Position numbers and translations under genes: made by a program
Shown: one piece after another, positions 1 to 13,142 of the stretch
Position numbering within the stretch: position 1 is the first letter of the stretch
Layout: each line of letters starts with the position of its first letter
The notes under the pieces: generated by a model
What the model was told of the DNA's origin: nothing
Database searches by the model: none
What the model saw: the letters and a program-made list of their open reading frames with translations, nothing else
Origin: Anthoceros angustus
Lineage: Eukaryota > Streptophyta > Anthocerotopsida > Anthocerotales > Anthocerotaceae
DNA: 64,000 nucleotides
Direction: 5' to 3'
Assembly (NCBI GenBank): GCA_010909165.1
Contig: MU008189.1
Location: 62,001 to 126,000, forward strand

Positions 1-3000
1 AGAGGATGATGCACTTATGGGTGCTCCATACTTGCTTCATATGCAACCAGTGTCGGTCGACAAGACACCAAGTGATCCCCAGGAGATTGGTAATGCAGAG
101 CCACAAGCATCGGCAGTTGTAGAGGGCCAGCTCAGCGATGGAATGGAGCACATGTTTTCTGCATCGGCGCTGTTGTTTGGATCAGATCTCCGGCTGAATG
201 AGGTAATGTAAACTACTGAACGCTAGATTGCTTGGAATCAGGAGTGTCGACTCTGATTGTAGGTTGCATTTCGTATATGGTGCATTGCTGAGAGCAAGGT
301 ATCTTGCCTCTTTGCAGGTTAGGCGGCTACTTGGTTCGTCAAAGCCCGTAGCTGTCAGCACAGCCCACTCTCCTGATCTGAGTGACCCAGACCTAGTTGC
401 ACAGCAGCAGGTGAGTCGTGATGCAGGGCCACACTTGCTGGGCTCGGTTAGAGTTTTGCAGACTGATGACCATTATCAACACTTCGGTTTCTCTGGCCTA
501 GGCACAATTGTGGCAGCTTGCCCAAAGGACAACTGCGCTACCATTTGGTCGGGGCTCATTCACACTTGCCACACTTAGGCTTCTTCTGACAGAGGTGTGT
601 GCATATGCTTGCCAATGAACTGCTGAATGATGTCTGTGTTTGTTCGGCATTATAGTGCTTGTTTTGTGCAGGCGCTGCCAATACCTAAGCTTGTGTTAGC
701 CGGAAGGCTTCCATCACAGCACGATGCAACTGTGAGTGCTGACACACAAGATTGCTTATGTTGTGAGATCAGCTTTTGGTTGCAGGGACTTGTGAACTGA
801 CACTGCTTTGCCTGTGGCAGGTGAATCTAGACAGCAGTACAGGAAATTTACAGGATCTGACGTCTTGGCCTGAATTTCACAATGGCGTAGCTGCTGGCCT
901 AAGGGTTGCTCCTTGTCAGGTCGATCTCTCATATCATAGCTGTCTGTAAATGCAACCAGACACTGCAGTCTGTCTTCTGGGTTCCCCTTCCGTGGCTCAT
1001 GGGTTTTTTGGTGTTTAGGCAAAGATCACTCGTGCATGGATATTATACAACAAACCAGACGAGTTCACTCATGCCCATGCTGGTGTCTTAATGGCCTTGG
1101 GTTTGCATAAACATCTAGGAGTTCTGGATGCGACAGATGTGTACCGCTACTTGTCAGAGGTGCTTCCCTTCTTCAGTGGTATGCTTGTATTGTGGAGATC
1201 CAACAACCACTTGATCACGGAGACTGTCTTTGTGGGTTGAGGATTGTTTGCACAACGTTTTCGTGGACTATGGCACAGGAACATGAGGCTACAACTGTGG
1301 GTTTACTTTTAGGAATGGCCTCTGCACATCGAGGCACAATGGACCCTGCAATATCCAAGGTAGCGTTTCACCTCTGTCTGACTTGGTATTTACTGTAACG
1401 TTTTGGTTGCCTTTTGGCATTCTCTGGCACTTTGAAGGGCAGGGACGTGCTGTGCTGGTGTAGTTTAATTATGCTCAGTTCTGATTGTAGATGCTGTACC
1501 TCCACATTCCTGCCCGTCATCCGCCATCCTTTCCAGAGCTGGAGCTGCCTACTCTGATGCAGGTGTGACAGAACTGGCTCATCGTCCATTTTTGTTGTCT
1601 GGAATGTTGATGTTGCCTCAAGCCAAAGCATAACTAGTAATTAGCTTTCTGGCATCACAAGCGAAGAAAGGGTCGATGAGTTCATGCTTATGTACTTGTT
1701 GCTGTGTAGCTACTTCGTGGTTGCTGCATACACTGCAGCTGGTCTACTTTTCTCCAGAGATGCAAAACATACTAGCATTAGACGTCATGAAAAGATGGTT
1801 ATTGGCGTTAGTGTTCAAAGATCACTATGAGGCTTCAATCAGCACTAATTCTGTGCATTTTCCAATGTTTATTTCAGTCAGCAGCCCTCATGGCAGTTGG
1901 TCTGTTGTATCAAGGATCTGCCCATCGTCTAACGACAGAGATTCTTCTAGTAAGTCTACTCTCTTTCAATTTCAAGCGTTGCATTTATTTTCTCAGTTTG
2001 TGCAATTTCTGCCATCAATAGAGGTCGTACAAGAAGCTGGGTTCTAGCTCAAAAGTCTTGAGAATGTTTTGGAGTATCTTCTCCAACTGAGAACTTGTTT
2101 TTCTGTGACTTGCAGGCTGAGATTGGTCGAAAACCAGGAAGTGATCTTGGTCTGGAGAGGGAGGGTTACGCACTGGCAGCAGGGTTGGCACTTGGCTTGG
2201 TAACACTAGGTGCGAGTTGACGTCTGTGTTGGGACATCCTGAATCAGTTCCGCTCCAAGTTTCAGTGCTGACTGAATCCAGGTTTTACTGCAAATTTTTT
2301 ATGTCATCCAGGTAGGGGGCGAGATGCATGGGGTCTTGCAGATTTATGCATCGAAGATCGTCTCAAGCATCTGATGTTCGGTGGTGTGGAGCCCCTTGAT
2401 GTACACATAAGACTCTCCCTCACACATTGCATGCATTTGTTTCATGTCAATTCCTAGTGTCACAAATTCATGTGAGTGTGTTCATTATCACCTGGAGCTT
2501 TGCAGCACAGGAACCTTGGGCTTTTTACTCAAATCTCCTGCGCCCACCGGGTTCCCTGAGTTCCTTGATCATGGTCCTTGCCAGGAGCGTAGGAGAAGGT
2601 TTGATGGAAGTGTTCATTCTTCAGCTCCGAGAAGCCTCGATGACTTGCATGGGCAGGTATGCTTCTCCACCTTCAACACTTGTCTACTGTCCCATTAGTC
2701 AGTCCTTTGGAGAAAAACATGGACAGTATCTTATGCAGGTGTATCTTATGCAGGTAATGGAGGGTTCCATGGTAAATCTAGATGTGACAGCACCGGGAGC
2801 AACATTAGCGTTGGGCCTGATGTTTCTCAAGGTGAGCTAAAACCTGATTTCAGCTTCTGTGAAGCTATAGATTGGTGTGTGACTGCCAATGCATTGTGGA
2901 TCTGATACCTGAGTTACACACAGACAAATTCTGAAGCTGTGGCAGCAAGACTGTCAATTCCAGAGACTCACTTTGCACTTGAATATGTGAGACCTGACTT

Positions 3001-6000
3001 CATCTTACTGCGCCTGGTGGCTCGGAGTTTGATCTTGTGGGACAGGTACATCGGGCCTTGGAATACTCCAACCATAGTCTGACTAACAATCTCATTTTGT
3101 GATCTTATGCATTCCTCTGACCACTTTGCAGTGTACAAGCTTCGGAGGAGTGGATTCAATCGCAAATGCCTTCCATTGTGAAGGAGTCTATGGATCTAGA
3201 GAAGAGACCAGCTGAGATGCTACTCGCAGATGCTGACTATGAAGCTCTTGCTCAAGCGCATGTCAATATTCTTGCTGGTGCTTGTCTGTCTATTGGTACG
3301 TAGAACCACAGCTTGCCAAACTCGGCATCCTGGATGATTTCGTATTTTGGGGGCTAATTAATGAGATTATGACGGCTTTTGGGTTGCGCAGGTTTGCGGT
3401 ATGCAGGTACAGCAAGTGTAGAAGCTCAGCAACTGCTCTACAAATATGCCTTATACTTCATAAAAGAGGTCAGTCTAGGGTCATCCAGGAGTCCATGATT
3501 CTGCCCTGGAGCTCAAACTAACTATGTTTGCTTGCAAGCAGAAACGGGCTGCAACACCTGTTGGAGGAAGTGGCAGCCCCAATGATAGGAAGACATATGT
3601 TGACCGGAACACCCTTGAAACTTGTCTCAATGTGGTGATACTTTCCTTGAGTGTGGTACGGTTCTCACTGGGACAATTGCTCTGTCTCTTAAGCCACACA
3701 CATCCAGGACTGTACAACGGTTTCCCTTTCCCTTTATACAGGTTATGGCAGGAACAGGACACTTGGGGACATTTCGCCTGCTACGATATCTTCGTCGGAG
3801 GAACGATACAGATGCGGCTATCAGTTATGGCAACCACATGGCGGTCAGTTAAGTGGATATTTTCATCGTTGCACTTGACATCCTTTTGCTAAATGGTTTC
3901 TGACCTGTCTACGTGGGCTGTTTTCCACCCAGATAAGCATGGCAATTGGTTTTCTCTTCTTAGGAGGCGGAGCCGCAACATTTGCCACGAACAATGGTGC
4001 TGTTGCAGCTCTGTTGATTGCATTGTACCCTCGGTTTCCAACTGCCCCAAATGATCATCGATGCCATCTGCAGGTGATATACATCAGGAAATGTAGTCTG
4101 AATGAACCTTTTCCCCTATTGCTGTTGTGAGCAGTTCCATCTGGCCTCTTCACTCACTTTGGGTATCACAGGCCTTTCGTCACTTATATGTCCTGGCTAC
4201 AGAAGGACGTTGTGTACAGACTGTGGATGTTGATACTGGTGTGCCTGTATATGTCCCAATTGAGATCACACTGAGGGAGACACCTTTTCACCGGGAGAGC
4301 ATCATATCCCGGATAACTCCATGCCTACTACCTGAGCGCTCTGGTGTAAGATTTTTACGGAACTATGATTGATCACTACATGATTGAGTGCGCCCCCCTG
4401 TAAGTTGCTGGAAACATGCTGAACTCGCAGGAACTGCCTTGCTATGCAGCTCAAGCGATTGCGCATTTGTGGACCTAGATATTGGCCCCAGGATATTGAG
4501 CTGCAGCCAAGAGGTATGCTACTGTTCTTTTGCGGTTGTGAGCCAAGGTGGTACATGTAGCAACATGCTCGCCTGTTGTGAACTCTGTTGTCACCTTCAA
4601 GAAGGCAGTGCGGGCATGTGTATTCTGTAGCTTATACATTAACTGTACTCTGGTGTTCCAGTATAGCTAGTTCCCTGTCGCATGTATGTCAGCTGGGCCC
4701 TCCTCTTTCTACTGCAGAGCAACCATGGTGGACTGCTGGTGAGGTTGGTGGACCCTTGAATGACGGTGTAATCTATGTTAAGCGGAAAGTTGGTGCTCGC
4801 TCGTATGCGGATGACCCAATCGGCTGCCGCTCTTTGCTTTCTCGAGCTCTTCACAAGGTTGGCTGCCCTTGCTTTCCATTTTAGATGGTTGATGACATAG
4901 TAAACTGACTTGATGAGCAGCATTTCACCTGGACCCAGCTCACTGAGAAGCTTAAATCTGTGGATTACTTGCAAGTTACAGGACAGTGGTGGAAGTGGTC
5001 TCGCACCATCAGAAAGTGGAGACGTTCCACCTGTGGGGACTTCAAGCGTTGATCAACTTATCAGCACGTTCTCTGCTGACCCAAGCATGCTGGCGTTCGG
5101 ACAACTCCTTTGCAGGCCCTCACCAGCAAGGTGAGAGGACTACCCTTGGATTGTATGATATTTTACGGAACCAGCAAGCTGACATTTTCACCTTTCTCGC
5201 ATCTAATACAGTGCTTTGCAGGAAAGTAGCTGACGAATTTGAAGACTTCTGCCTTCAATCGCTGTTTGAATGTGTCAGCACCGATAGGCCAGTGCTGCTG
5301 CAGGTTTGCCTGCACATTTCCTTGATTCAACTTGTTACCTTTTTTTATGGGCGAAGAGTTTGGCCCCCGTAACGTGGAGTCTGGTTGGCAGACTTATATG
5401 GCTCTCTATACAACTGTGGAGGCACTGGTGAACCGTCTCGAAGGTCGAGGTAGCAGTGTCATGTATTTTGGGAATGACACTGTGTCTCTGTACAGCCTCA
5501 AGGTACAGCTGTGTATACACGTCTGCACGCTGAAAATCTTGAAACGATTGACAAGTTCCAGGCATGTTGGACTGAGGATGCTAGTTTGCTCCTGCAGATT
5601 GCCCTAGCGTATACTGAAGCTGTGAGCCAGGCAGGTGTTTCATGCCTCAAGGGCGAGTCAATCATACAGCCCACGTTCCTTTCTGCCCTTGCCAAGCGTG
5701 TTGATGAAGCATTCGATACATTCCATGGGCGCAGAAGCAGTCGAGACTCTGAAGCTGCTGTGCTAGCACGATATATCGAGGCCAGAGAGTGGCCCATCGG
5801 GACAGCCAGAGGTACAGATATCTGGCGGGTGAGGAAGCATCCCATGATGAATGGGATCATGTTCGCGTGCTACCTGTGCTGGTATGATGTCCCACAGCCA
5901 GGGGCTTTACAAGCCGCCATCCAGCAAGTATCCCGGTTTCCTGTTGATTTCAGGAGATTCTTGATGGAGTCCGACGCAGTGCTACCAGTATTGGCTTCCT

Positions 6001-6068
6001 TGGTGGCTGGGACGTCAACCCAAGCTCTGCTCCGTGTTAGTGGTTGTCTCCCCCTCCTGGACCACTGA
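1..6068 (+). CDS. APC1: Anaphase-promoting complex subunit 1 (APC1), 5'-truncated by window edge
   Basis: APC1 is the large scaffold subunit of the APC/C ubiquitin ligase that drives anaphase and mitotic exit. The window opens inside the gene, and about 20 exons can be followed, most beginning or ending in phase 0. Diagnostic pieces in order are the LLFGSDLRLNE / VRRLLGSSKPV junction (to about 360), QRTTALPFGRG (about 520), FHNGVAAGLRVAP (about 875), the proteasome/cyclosome-type repeats GLLLGMASAHRGTMD (1290) and AALMAVGLLYQGSAHR (1880), GRGRDAWGLADLC (2310), FALEYVRPDFILLRL (2970), a WP box RICGPRYWPQDIEL (4460) and VGARSYADDPIGCRSLLS (4790). Introns are roughly 80 to 130 nt. The final exon reads open to the stop at 6068. 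The splice path near 4860-4990 is unresolved: either the exon starts after TTACAG at about 4981, or an extra segment is included. An AATAAA lies at about 6116. Family assignment is very likely; exact exon ends are approximate. Confidence 0.9.
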
Positions 6069-6164
6069 CTTCGTTGGTGAACTCTGATTTTCAGATGTTG
6101 GTTTTGCCAAACAAGAATAAAGCTTGTTCCCACAATTGTTGTGACGTGCACTTTGAGCATATGC

Positions 6165-8811
6165 TCACATAACAGCTTGCCTCCTGCGCAGATCTTGGAG
6201 CAGTCCATAAAGCACTGCGTCCTGTTCATGTTTCCGCTGTCCAACCAGAAACGTGTGTACTTGATCCTGATGCTCTATCCAGCTCTGACCGGGTTTCTTC
6301 CATGCACCTGCCATGTGCCTCAGGTCATCCACTTCCTCGGCGGAATCCATCAGTCCAGCATCTGCGTATATATTTGACATGAGCACGTAGGGTGCAGCTT
6401 GTGTGGGCTCTAAAGCCACAGCAGCATCAAATGCCCGCTTTCCCAACGCCACATTCCCGTGCTTCCGGCAGGCACCTAGCAGACATAACCATACAGGCAG
6501 ATCTGGCTGCATCGGCATCGAGGACAGCAAATCCTGTGCGTTGCTGAAGAGCCCTGCTCTGCTAACAATGTCAATCAAACAAGCATAATGCTGCAGCTCG
6601 GGGAACAGGCCATAATCTCGTCTCATACTCTCAAAGTACTCCAGTCCTTTGTCCACCATCCCCGAGTAAGCACACGCAGACAGGAGTGCCAGGAAGGTGA
6701 CATTGTCCGGCTTCACACCTTCCTGAAGCATGCCCTGGTAGCACTCCATGCTTTGCCCGCAGTCTCCCAGCCGAGCATACCCCGCAATCAGGGCAGTCCA
6801 GGACACTACGTCGGGATGCTGCAGAGAGTCGAACACAGACTGAGCATCCACCATGCTTCCACATTTGCTGTATGCGTGAATCAGGCTTGTGGCCAAAGAA
6901 TGACTGCACGGAAATCCTCTTTGCAGAATGCTTTGGTGCACGTTCCTGCAAACATCAAGTGCCCCGGTCTCGCTGCACGCTTCGAGGACAGACACAAGAG
7001 TTGCATCGTCCGAGGTCACACCTTCCGCATCCATCCGGGCATAGAGCTGCAGAGCCTCTCCTCCTTGGCCGTGCTCAACGTGGGCAGCAAGCATGGCATT
7101 CCAGGACACCACGTCCCGGTAGGGCAGCCTGTCGAACACCTGCTTCGCATCCCGGATGCTCCCACACTTAGCGTACATGCTCACCAGGGCGTTGCCCACG
7201 AAGACTTCAGACTCGAAGGCCCTGCTTATGACCTCTGCATGCACCTTCTTCCCGGCCAGGAGAGACTCCACCTTGAGCGACAGCTTTAGGTCTTGCTCGT
7301 CTGCGACAAGTGCAGACTGCTCCCGTTCTGCAAGGCTGCCACATGCTTGGAGAGCGGCGACAAAGGTTCGAACACTGGGCTTCATTCCATGCTCGTGCAT
7401 GTGTTGGTAGATCTGCAGAGCCCTTTCTGCACCCTGCCCCTGCTCCTGCTGGCCGTATGCAGCTAGCAGTGCATTCCACGACACCACATTCCTCTCAGAC
7501 AGGCCATCGAAGACCTGCTGTGCATCCACGATGCTTCCACACTTCCCGTACATGCTGAGCAGAGCAGTGCCCACGAAGAGGTCGGATTGAAAACCCCGGG
7601 CAGTGACTTCTGCATGCAGTTCCCTGCCCTTGGTCAGGGACTGGAGCTTCATGCTCTGCCCATCCACCACTGTGCTTTCCTCCTCTTCGGCCAGGCTACC
7701 ACACGCTCTCAACAAGCTGACAAAGGTCCATGCGTCTGGCCTCACACCGTCATGTTGCATTCGCCTAAAAATGTGCAAGGCCTTCCCACCCTGGCCCTGT
7801 TGAGCATAGGCTGCAAGTAGAGCATTCCAAGACACTACGTCATGGTCAGATATCATATCGAATACCTTCTCTGCACTTTGTATGCTCCCACACTTTGTGT
7901 ACATGGCAACCAAGGTGTTGCCCACGAAGACATCGGATTCATAGCCACACACAATGGCTCTGTAGTGTATTTCCTTCCCTTTTCGCAGTGATGCCACCTT
8001 GACAGTTTCCCGATTGTTCAGAAGTACAGCTCCTTCCTTTTCTGCCAGGCTGCCACAAGCCTGCAACGCACTGACAAAGGTTCGTGCTTCCGGCCTGATG
8101 CCTTCCTCCTGCATTTGCCTGAAAAGCTCCAAGGCTGTCTCGCCCTGGCCCTGCTGAGCATATGCCGCAAGCAGTGCATTCCAGGACACTACATCGCGCT
8201 GGGACAATCTGTCAAACACCTGCTGTGCATCAGCGATGCTCCCACACTTTGCGTACATGCTTACCAAGGTGTTTCCTACAAACACATCTGTGTCCAACCC
8301 CTGTCTCGTGGTTGCACCATGGATTTGCATGCCTTGTTCCAGGTCCTCTAACTTGCTACATGCCTTTATCAAGCTTACAAAGGTGTACGGATTGGGCTCC
8401 ACCCCTTCCTGCTGCATCTGCTTGTAGCGTGCAAGAGCTTCCCTGCATTTTCCAGAGTTGCTCAACCCAGAAATGATGGCTGTCCAAGAGAAAACAGTTC
8501 TCTGCGAGAGTCTCTCGAACACCTGAAGCCCATCAGCAAACCTTCCACAGTTCACCAGCGTGGTTACAAGAAGGTTGCCCAGGGTCGTGTTTGCTTCTAA
8601 CGCGTTTCTCCTCAGATGAGCTTGCACACGCTTGGTCTCCACAGAGGCCTTCTGTTTCATGCACAACTGCAACAGATTCTTATACACGTGCATCTCAGGC
8701 ACATATCCCTCCTCATCCATACGCTTTAGGACAGCCATTGCTTTGTCCAGCCGTCCCTCCTTGCATAAGGCACGTATTTCAGAGTCTTCTTCAGCATTTC
8801 CACCACGTTTC
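6165..8811 (-). CDS. PLS-class PPR protein with E/E+ C-terminus, no DYW domain
   Basis: The product is a predicted plastid or mitochondrial RNA-editing specificity factor, binding one base per PPR motif. The single long frame holds repeated MYAKCGS and VVSWNALLAAYAQQGQG blocks (P, L and S motifs), then an E/E+ region with a normal PG box (KKPGQSWIEH) and VHTFLVGQRKHEQDAV, stopping without a deaminase domain. It would need a DYW partner in trans. Three successive motif junctions (about residues 264-281, 382-399 and 502-524) carry a related insertion of about 20 residues after ACGSLAE. The frame is open to a TGA at about 8838 but has no ATG before 8738. A good acceptor (CTTGGCAG) ends at 8812, so I place the exon start at 8811 and infer an unseen upstream exon in 8.82-9.25 kb. 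If there is none, translation starts at 8738. The gene converges on APC1 with a gap of about 100 bp. Confidence 0.85.
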
Positions 8812-8839
8812 CTGCCAAGGCCAAACAAGTCCAACCATC

Positions 8840-9755
8840 ACACCGAGCAGTTGGCCAGCTACATTCTCGTGTCATTCCACTGACAATGTAAACTTCACAA
8901 CAGATAGAAAAATACCCCGCACGCCCTGCAGTCAAAATTGACGCAGAAACACTGTAAGCCCCTCCCCTCCAAACAACAAGTCGAGGATTCTGGACCAGAA
9001 TGTGATGCAACCAAGCAGTCTGCTTCTCCAGCCACACAGCACTGGACCTCTTTTGCCTACAATTGGATGGACTCTTTTCAACAGATAACAGCAAAGCCAG
9101 ATCAAACACCCTCGAGCTGCTGAACAAATCCATGTGATCAGCACACGAAAGTCCATGGCACGCACTCCTCATTTCGTGCGAGTGAATGGTCCTCAGACCA
9201 CAGGACCAATTTCGTCCTCGGTGACACTCTTGAAAGCTGCATAGGTACATAGTTCTTGAAGAGCAAATTGGTTAAGTACAAATTCCATGTTTTTAGTAGC
9301 GGTCTGCTGCATACCTAGGTCTCTTGTTTTTGTGTCCAAATGGACACACATTAATAAGAACGCCGTGATTAAGCATCCTGAGCTTGGATCGGTACTTAGA
9401 TGGGATTGAATCTTGTCTTGGTCGAATTCTGAGTTTGGGCATGTGCATCTGGGTGTCAGTGGTCTCTCAATTTCAGCGTTCGAATACCCAATCTGGGGAG
9501 ATATGTAGTCACCGGGTTGCTTGAGATTGCTGAGGCCACACATAATGTTCAGATAAATGAAGCAGCAGATCGGGAGGCAATACTTGCATCCAACGGGACG
9601 CGGAGCACAATAATATATTTTATGGAAAATTTATAACAACGATGGTGAGGAACGCAATTACGACGAGTCACGACCCCTGTGATATTCTACAACGCGAACG
9701 GACAGAATAAAGCGCGATTTGCTCTAGAACAAGAAGAATTTGCTTTGATGTTGTG
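8840..9755. other. Intergenic/5' region of the E+ PPR gene
   Basis: This stretch is upstream of the PPR gene on the minus strand. A minus-strand frame (start codon near 9174) could hold the missing first exon, but no donor was convincing. A 5S-like repeat copy sits at 9332-9404. Nothing else was recognised. Confidence 0.3.
9332..9404 (+). repeat. 5S-rRNA-like dispersed repeat, truncated copy 1
   Basis: It starts with the palindrome GTCCAAATGGAC, continues with ACACA and AACGCCGTGATTAAGC, and breaks off after TACTTAGATGGG. The core follows the plant 5S rRNA internal promoter order (TTAAGC box, then GGATGGG-like box). It matches the longer copies at 49793 and 58518 base for base over most of its length and is 3'-truncated. 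Confidence 0.6.
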
Positions 9756-9756
9756 C

Positions 9757-10229
9757 AATGCACCCATTGATTGGGGCTCTCAGAGGTAGAGAACTATCGC
9801 GCTTTCGTCAACTGAATCAGAATACATGGCGCTACACTTGCAACCAAGCACCTCGTAGATCGCATCCGGCTCTTCGATGAGCTGGAGATGACACAGTAGA
9901 AGCTTGTCACCATTAAGATTGATAACTAATCTACTCTCGTCCTCGCAGGCAACCTGAAGTTCAACTCGAGGTCCTTGCACATTGATTTCCAATATCGTTT
10001 ACGGGCGTGAGAAGTGTACCGCTAATAGTCTCCTAGAGTTGGTGATTGATAACTAATCTAGAAGACTCTAGGAGACTAGAATACTGCCCTACGGAGCACA
10101 TGGGTGCTGACATCTTGACGAAGAGCCTACCACCTGACAAGCATATGACTTGTGCTACTCTCCTTAGAGTTTGTGCCCTTCCCTAGAAAGGATAATCTTT
10201 CCGCATAACACATCTAGTCAGAGGGGCAG
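9757..10229 (+). mobile_element. Ty1/copia polyprotein 3' end (RNase H tail), decayed
   Basis: Translation with stops and shifts gives ALSSTESEYMALHLQ followed by EYCPTEHMGADILTKSLP. These are the conserved C-terminal RNase H blocks of copia polyproteins (SSTEAEY and DILTK). An internal stop precedes the first block, so it is non-functional. A purine tract CAGAGGGGCAG at 10219-10229 looks like a polypurine tract, and an LTR could start at about 10230 (TATTAGATT), but its far end was not found. The 5' part of the element is missing. Confidence 0.75.
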
Positions 10230-11071
10230 TATTAGATTATTACATACTAGAATAGTTAGACACACATCCACATAAACGGTCACACCCCTTCAATGAGACT
10301 ACATAAGACTCATTGTACACGAGACACTTTATTTTTCTTATATATGAATTACTTCTGTTCCTTGTCCTTGCCTACTCACCTCCTATTCCAATAATACCGC
10401 CAGTCCCCTTCAAGGCACTTCTCCAGTTTGTCTCACTCTGCTTGTGAAGCTTGGGCTAGGTCTCACACTGGTGCTCACAGGAAACCTATGTAAGGACGCT
10501 AGCATGCCGGTGCCCTACAGAGGGAGTATACGGGCATAGGGTGCTAGCATATTTGCACCTTTATTTGTATATATTATTTTCACATCATAAAATTTTGTTG
10601 TCTCCTAGAGTTGGTGAAGTCGTAAAAAGCAAGAATCATAGGTTGCGAGTTCAAGATCTTTGCTGTAGTTTTTAAACTAGTTAAGTTGAGTTTCTTTTAG
10701 GGCGCTACCATTCAAGTAAAATTAAAAGCCAAGGGCAAAGCGCTGGCATGCCCGTGCCCACACAACAGTACTCTCAGGTCCTCTAACAAAAAACACATGA
10801 AGTTTCCAGATCTCGACAGCTAGTACCCATTGCCTCCTATCAAAATTGCCTAAAATTGTGATTTAGTTATTGTGCAGTTTTTTGGAAGCGGCTCCAATTC
10901 TCCCAGAAAGAAGCATTGTATATTTAGCCGCTTCAAATATTATCTTGTTTTTTGGCCCATTTATCAGACCGCGCAGGGCGTGATGAACTTCCAGGGAAAA
11001 TGTTGACATTGCATATACCTTTGACGCCCCCTAAAAGGAAGCATGCCCGTAAGTCTAGATAGAAATTGTTG
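10230..11071. other. Intergenic, probable LTR remnant plus unassigned DNA
   Basis: Probable degenerate 3' LTR of the preceding copia fragment grading into unassigned AT-rich DNA. The phrase GTCTCCTAGAGTTGGTGA recurs in part at about 10028 and 10601. No coding capacity was recognised. Confidence 0.3.
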
Positions 11072-11075
11072 CTTT

Positions 11076-11751
11076 TGTCATGCCGTGTGATACTAATCTC
11101 TGCACTTGGGTTTATTGTTTAATTAGCATTAATTAATCTAATTACTTATCTTTAGGTAAGTAATTAGGGTTAATTAATCTAATGTACTTATGTTAATTAA
11201 GCATTTATTAGTGTTAATTAATGGAAGGTGCTTATGTTAATTAAGCATTGATTAGTGTTAATCAAGCATGGTTACCAATAGCTAAGTGGATAAGCTCAAG
11301 TAATATGCTTTGGCATATTCCTTGCATATTATAGTGTATTCTTAGGATACAATAGCTAAGTGGATAAGCTCAAGTAATATGCTTGGCATATTCCTTGCAT
11401 ATTATAGTGTATTCTTAGGATATTTCCGGCATATGCTGATGCCAATCGGATATCTTAGGAATATGCCGATGCCAAGGGCTAGTATATGTAGACCCTTCCA
11501 TTGAGAACAAGCTCGGATCATAGCTTGTCATAATATGCAATGCAAGGGTGAGTGAGGCCAAAGCTATGACTCAGGAGGCGATGTATGAGGAATTTGCGTG
11601 TTGTTCTCGTGGGGAGAGTGTGTTTGTGCCACGATGTGCGAGCTACTCCCTCCTGTTGTTTTGCACCTATATATCTGCGTATTAGATTTGTTTGCTTGGT
11701 TGTTGGTCGAGGAAGTGCTTATATGAATTCAAGTGCTTACCTCGTGCGACA
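11076..11751 (+). mobile_element. Solo LTR (plus orientation) with 4-bp target duplication
   Basis: The element begins TGTCATGCCGTG and ends CCTCGTGCGACA, so it has TGTC...GACA termini. It is flanked by CTTT on both sides (11072-11075 and 11752-11755). A TATA-like promoter, TATATGTAGACCC, lies at about 11485. It contains a tandem duplication of about 75 bp starting CAATAGCTAAGTGGATAAGC (11277-11420). The same sequence recurs inverted at 12499-13142. The absence of any internal region between the flanking duplications marks it as a solo LTR left by LTR-LTR recombination. Confidence 0.8.
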
Positions 11752-11755
11752 CTTT

Positions 11756-12494
11756 CCTCTCCGCATATTTTGGTAAACTTGTTTCTCGGCAAGGATTCAT
11801 TGCTATTGCTGGACTTGATTCCATTTTTAAGATTTCAAGGATTCGGTTGTTGTTCACGATTCATCTTGCATTCTTTATGACGAAAGGGTAGAGCAGTGCA
11901 TTCAAAACCTTTTTCAATCTAGGTTCGCCAGCGCGAAACACGGACCCGGCGGAATGCAGTCGTTACACTAGACATCCCACAACAAGACACCTCTCCGGAA
12001 GATGCCTTGTTCATTGAATACCAGGGGTAGTGTCATTCCAGTGTGTTGGACAACCAGTACAGTGTTTCACAATTTGATATTCATTTGTTCTAAGATGGGC
12101 TCAGTCTGTATATTAGTCTGTTTAGTAACAGAAATGCACTAGACGTCTAGCGTAGTTGCACTTTTGGTTTGGGCTACAGCTCATTTTGCTTTTTTGTTTG
12201 TGTTAGAGGTTCCGCGCAGTCTTGCTTATTCAATTGGCATTTTGCACTTAGGAGTCGACGATGATGAAGTGTGAGTATTTTCAGTTTGTGCTGGCAATTT
12301 ACGGAGGAATGGGCTTACTGTACACCCTGCTTTGAGCGTTTGTTGTTGATGAAAGCCCTTTCGCCGGCCGGTTCGCGTCACCTTTCCAGAATCTTCGAAA
12401 TCCCTTGTCGTTTTGTCTTGTAGTTGCGTTCCATCTTAAGCGTAAACCTAGATGTCGTGGGTGTTGTGTATAAATGTAGGTGGACAATGTTTGT
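11756..12494. other. Spacer between the two solo LTRs
   Basis: About 740 bp with no recognisable coding region. Short open frames here show no family resemblance. Confidence 0.3.
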
Positions 12495-12498
12495 CATT

Positions 12499-13142
12499 TG
12501 TCGCACGAGGTAAGCACTTGTATTCATATAAGCACTTGTTCAATAAACAAACAAGCAAAACAAATCTAATATGCAAATATAGGTGCAAACCAATAACAAT
12601 AGGAGGGAGTAGTTTGCACATCGTGGCACAAACACACTCTTCCCACGAGAACAATACGCAAATTCCTCACACATCACTCTCGGAGTTATAGCTTTGGCCT
12701 CCTCACAACACTCTTGCATTGCATATCTAGAGGACAAGCTATAATCTGAGCTTGTTCTTTGTGAAAGGGTCTATATATACTAACCCTTGACATCGGCATA
12801 TTCCTAAGATATCCTAGTTGCATCAGTATATGCCGGAAATATCCTAAGAATACACTATAATATGCAAGGAATATGCTAAAGCATATTACTTGAGCTTATC
12901 CACTTAGCTATTGCATGCTAGGAATACACTATAATAGGCAAAGAATATGCTAAAGCGTATTACTTGAGCTTATTCACTTAGCTATTGCTAACCATGTTTC
13001 ATTAATACTAATCAATGTTTAATTAACCTAAGTGCTTTAGATTAATTAGCACTAATTATTTACTTAAAGATGAGTAATTAGATTATTAATGCTAATCAAA
13101 CACTAAACCCAAGTGCAGAGATTAGTGTCTCACGGCATGACA
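12499..13142 (-). mobile_element. Solo LTR (minus orientation) with 4-bp target duplication
   Basis: Read on the minus strand it starts TGTCATGCCGTGAGACAC and ends CCTCGTGCGACA, matching the LTR at 11076-11751 through most of its length. It has its own flanking duplication, CATT, at 12495-12498 and 13143-13146. Differing flanking duplications show two independent insertions rather than one element with inverted arms. Confidence 0.8.

Noticed and set aside
6165-6377. Extra APC1 exon overlapping the 3' end of the converging PPR gene
   Set aside because: The plus frame here is the complement of the PPR E+ region. APC1 already ends at 6068 followed by an AATAAA signal.
11076-13142. Long inverted repeat taken as a DNA transposon or foldback element with terminal inverted arms
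   Set aside because: Each arm has TG...CA ends and its own different 4-bp flanking duplication, which fits two solo LTR insertions better.
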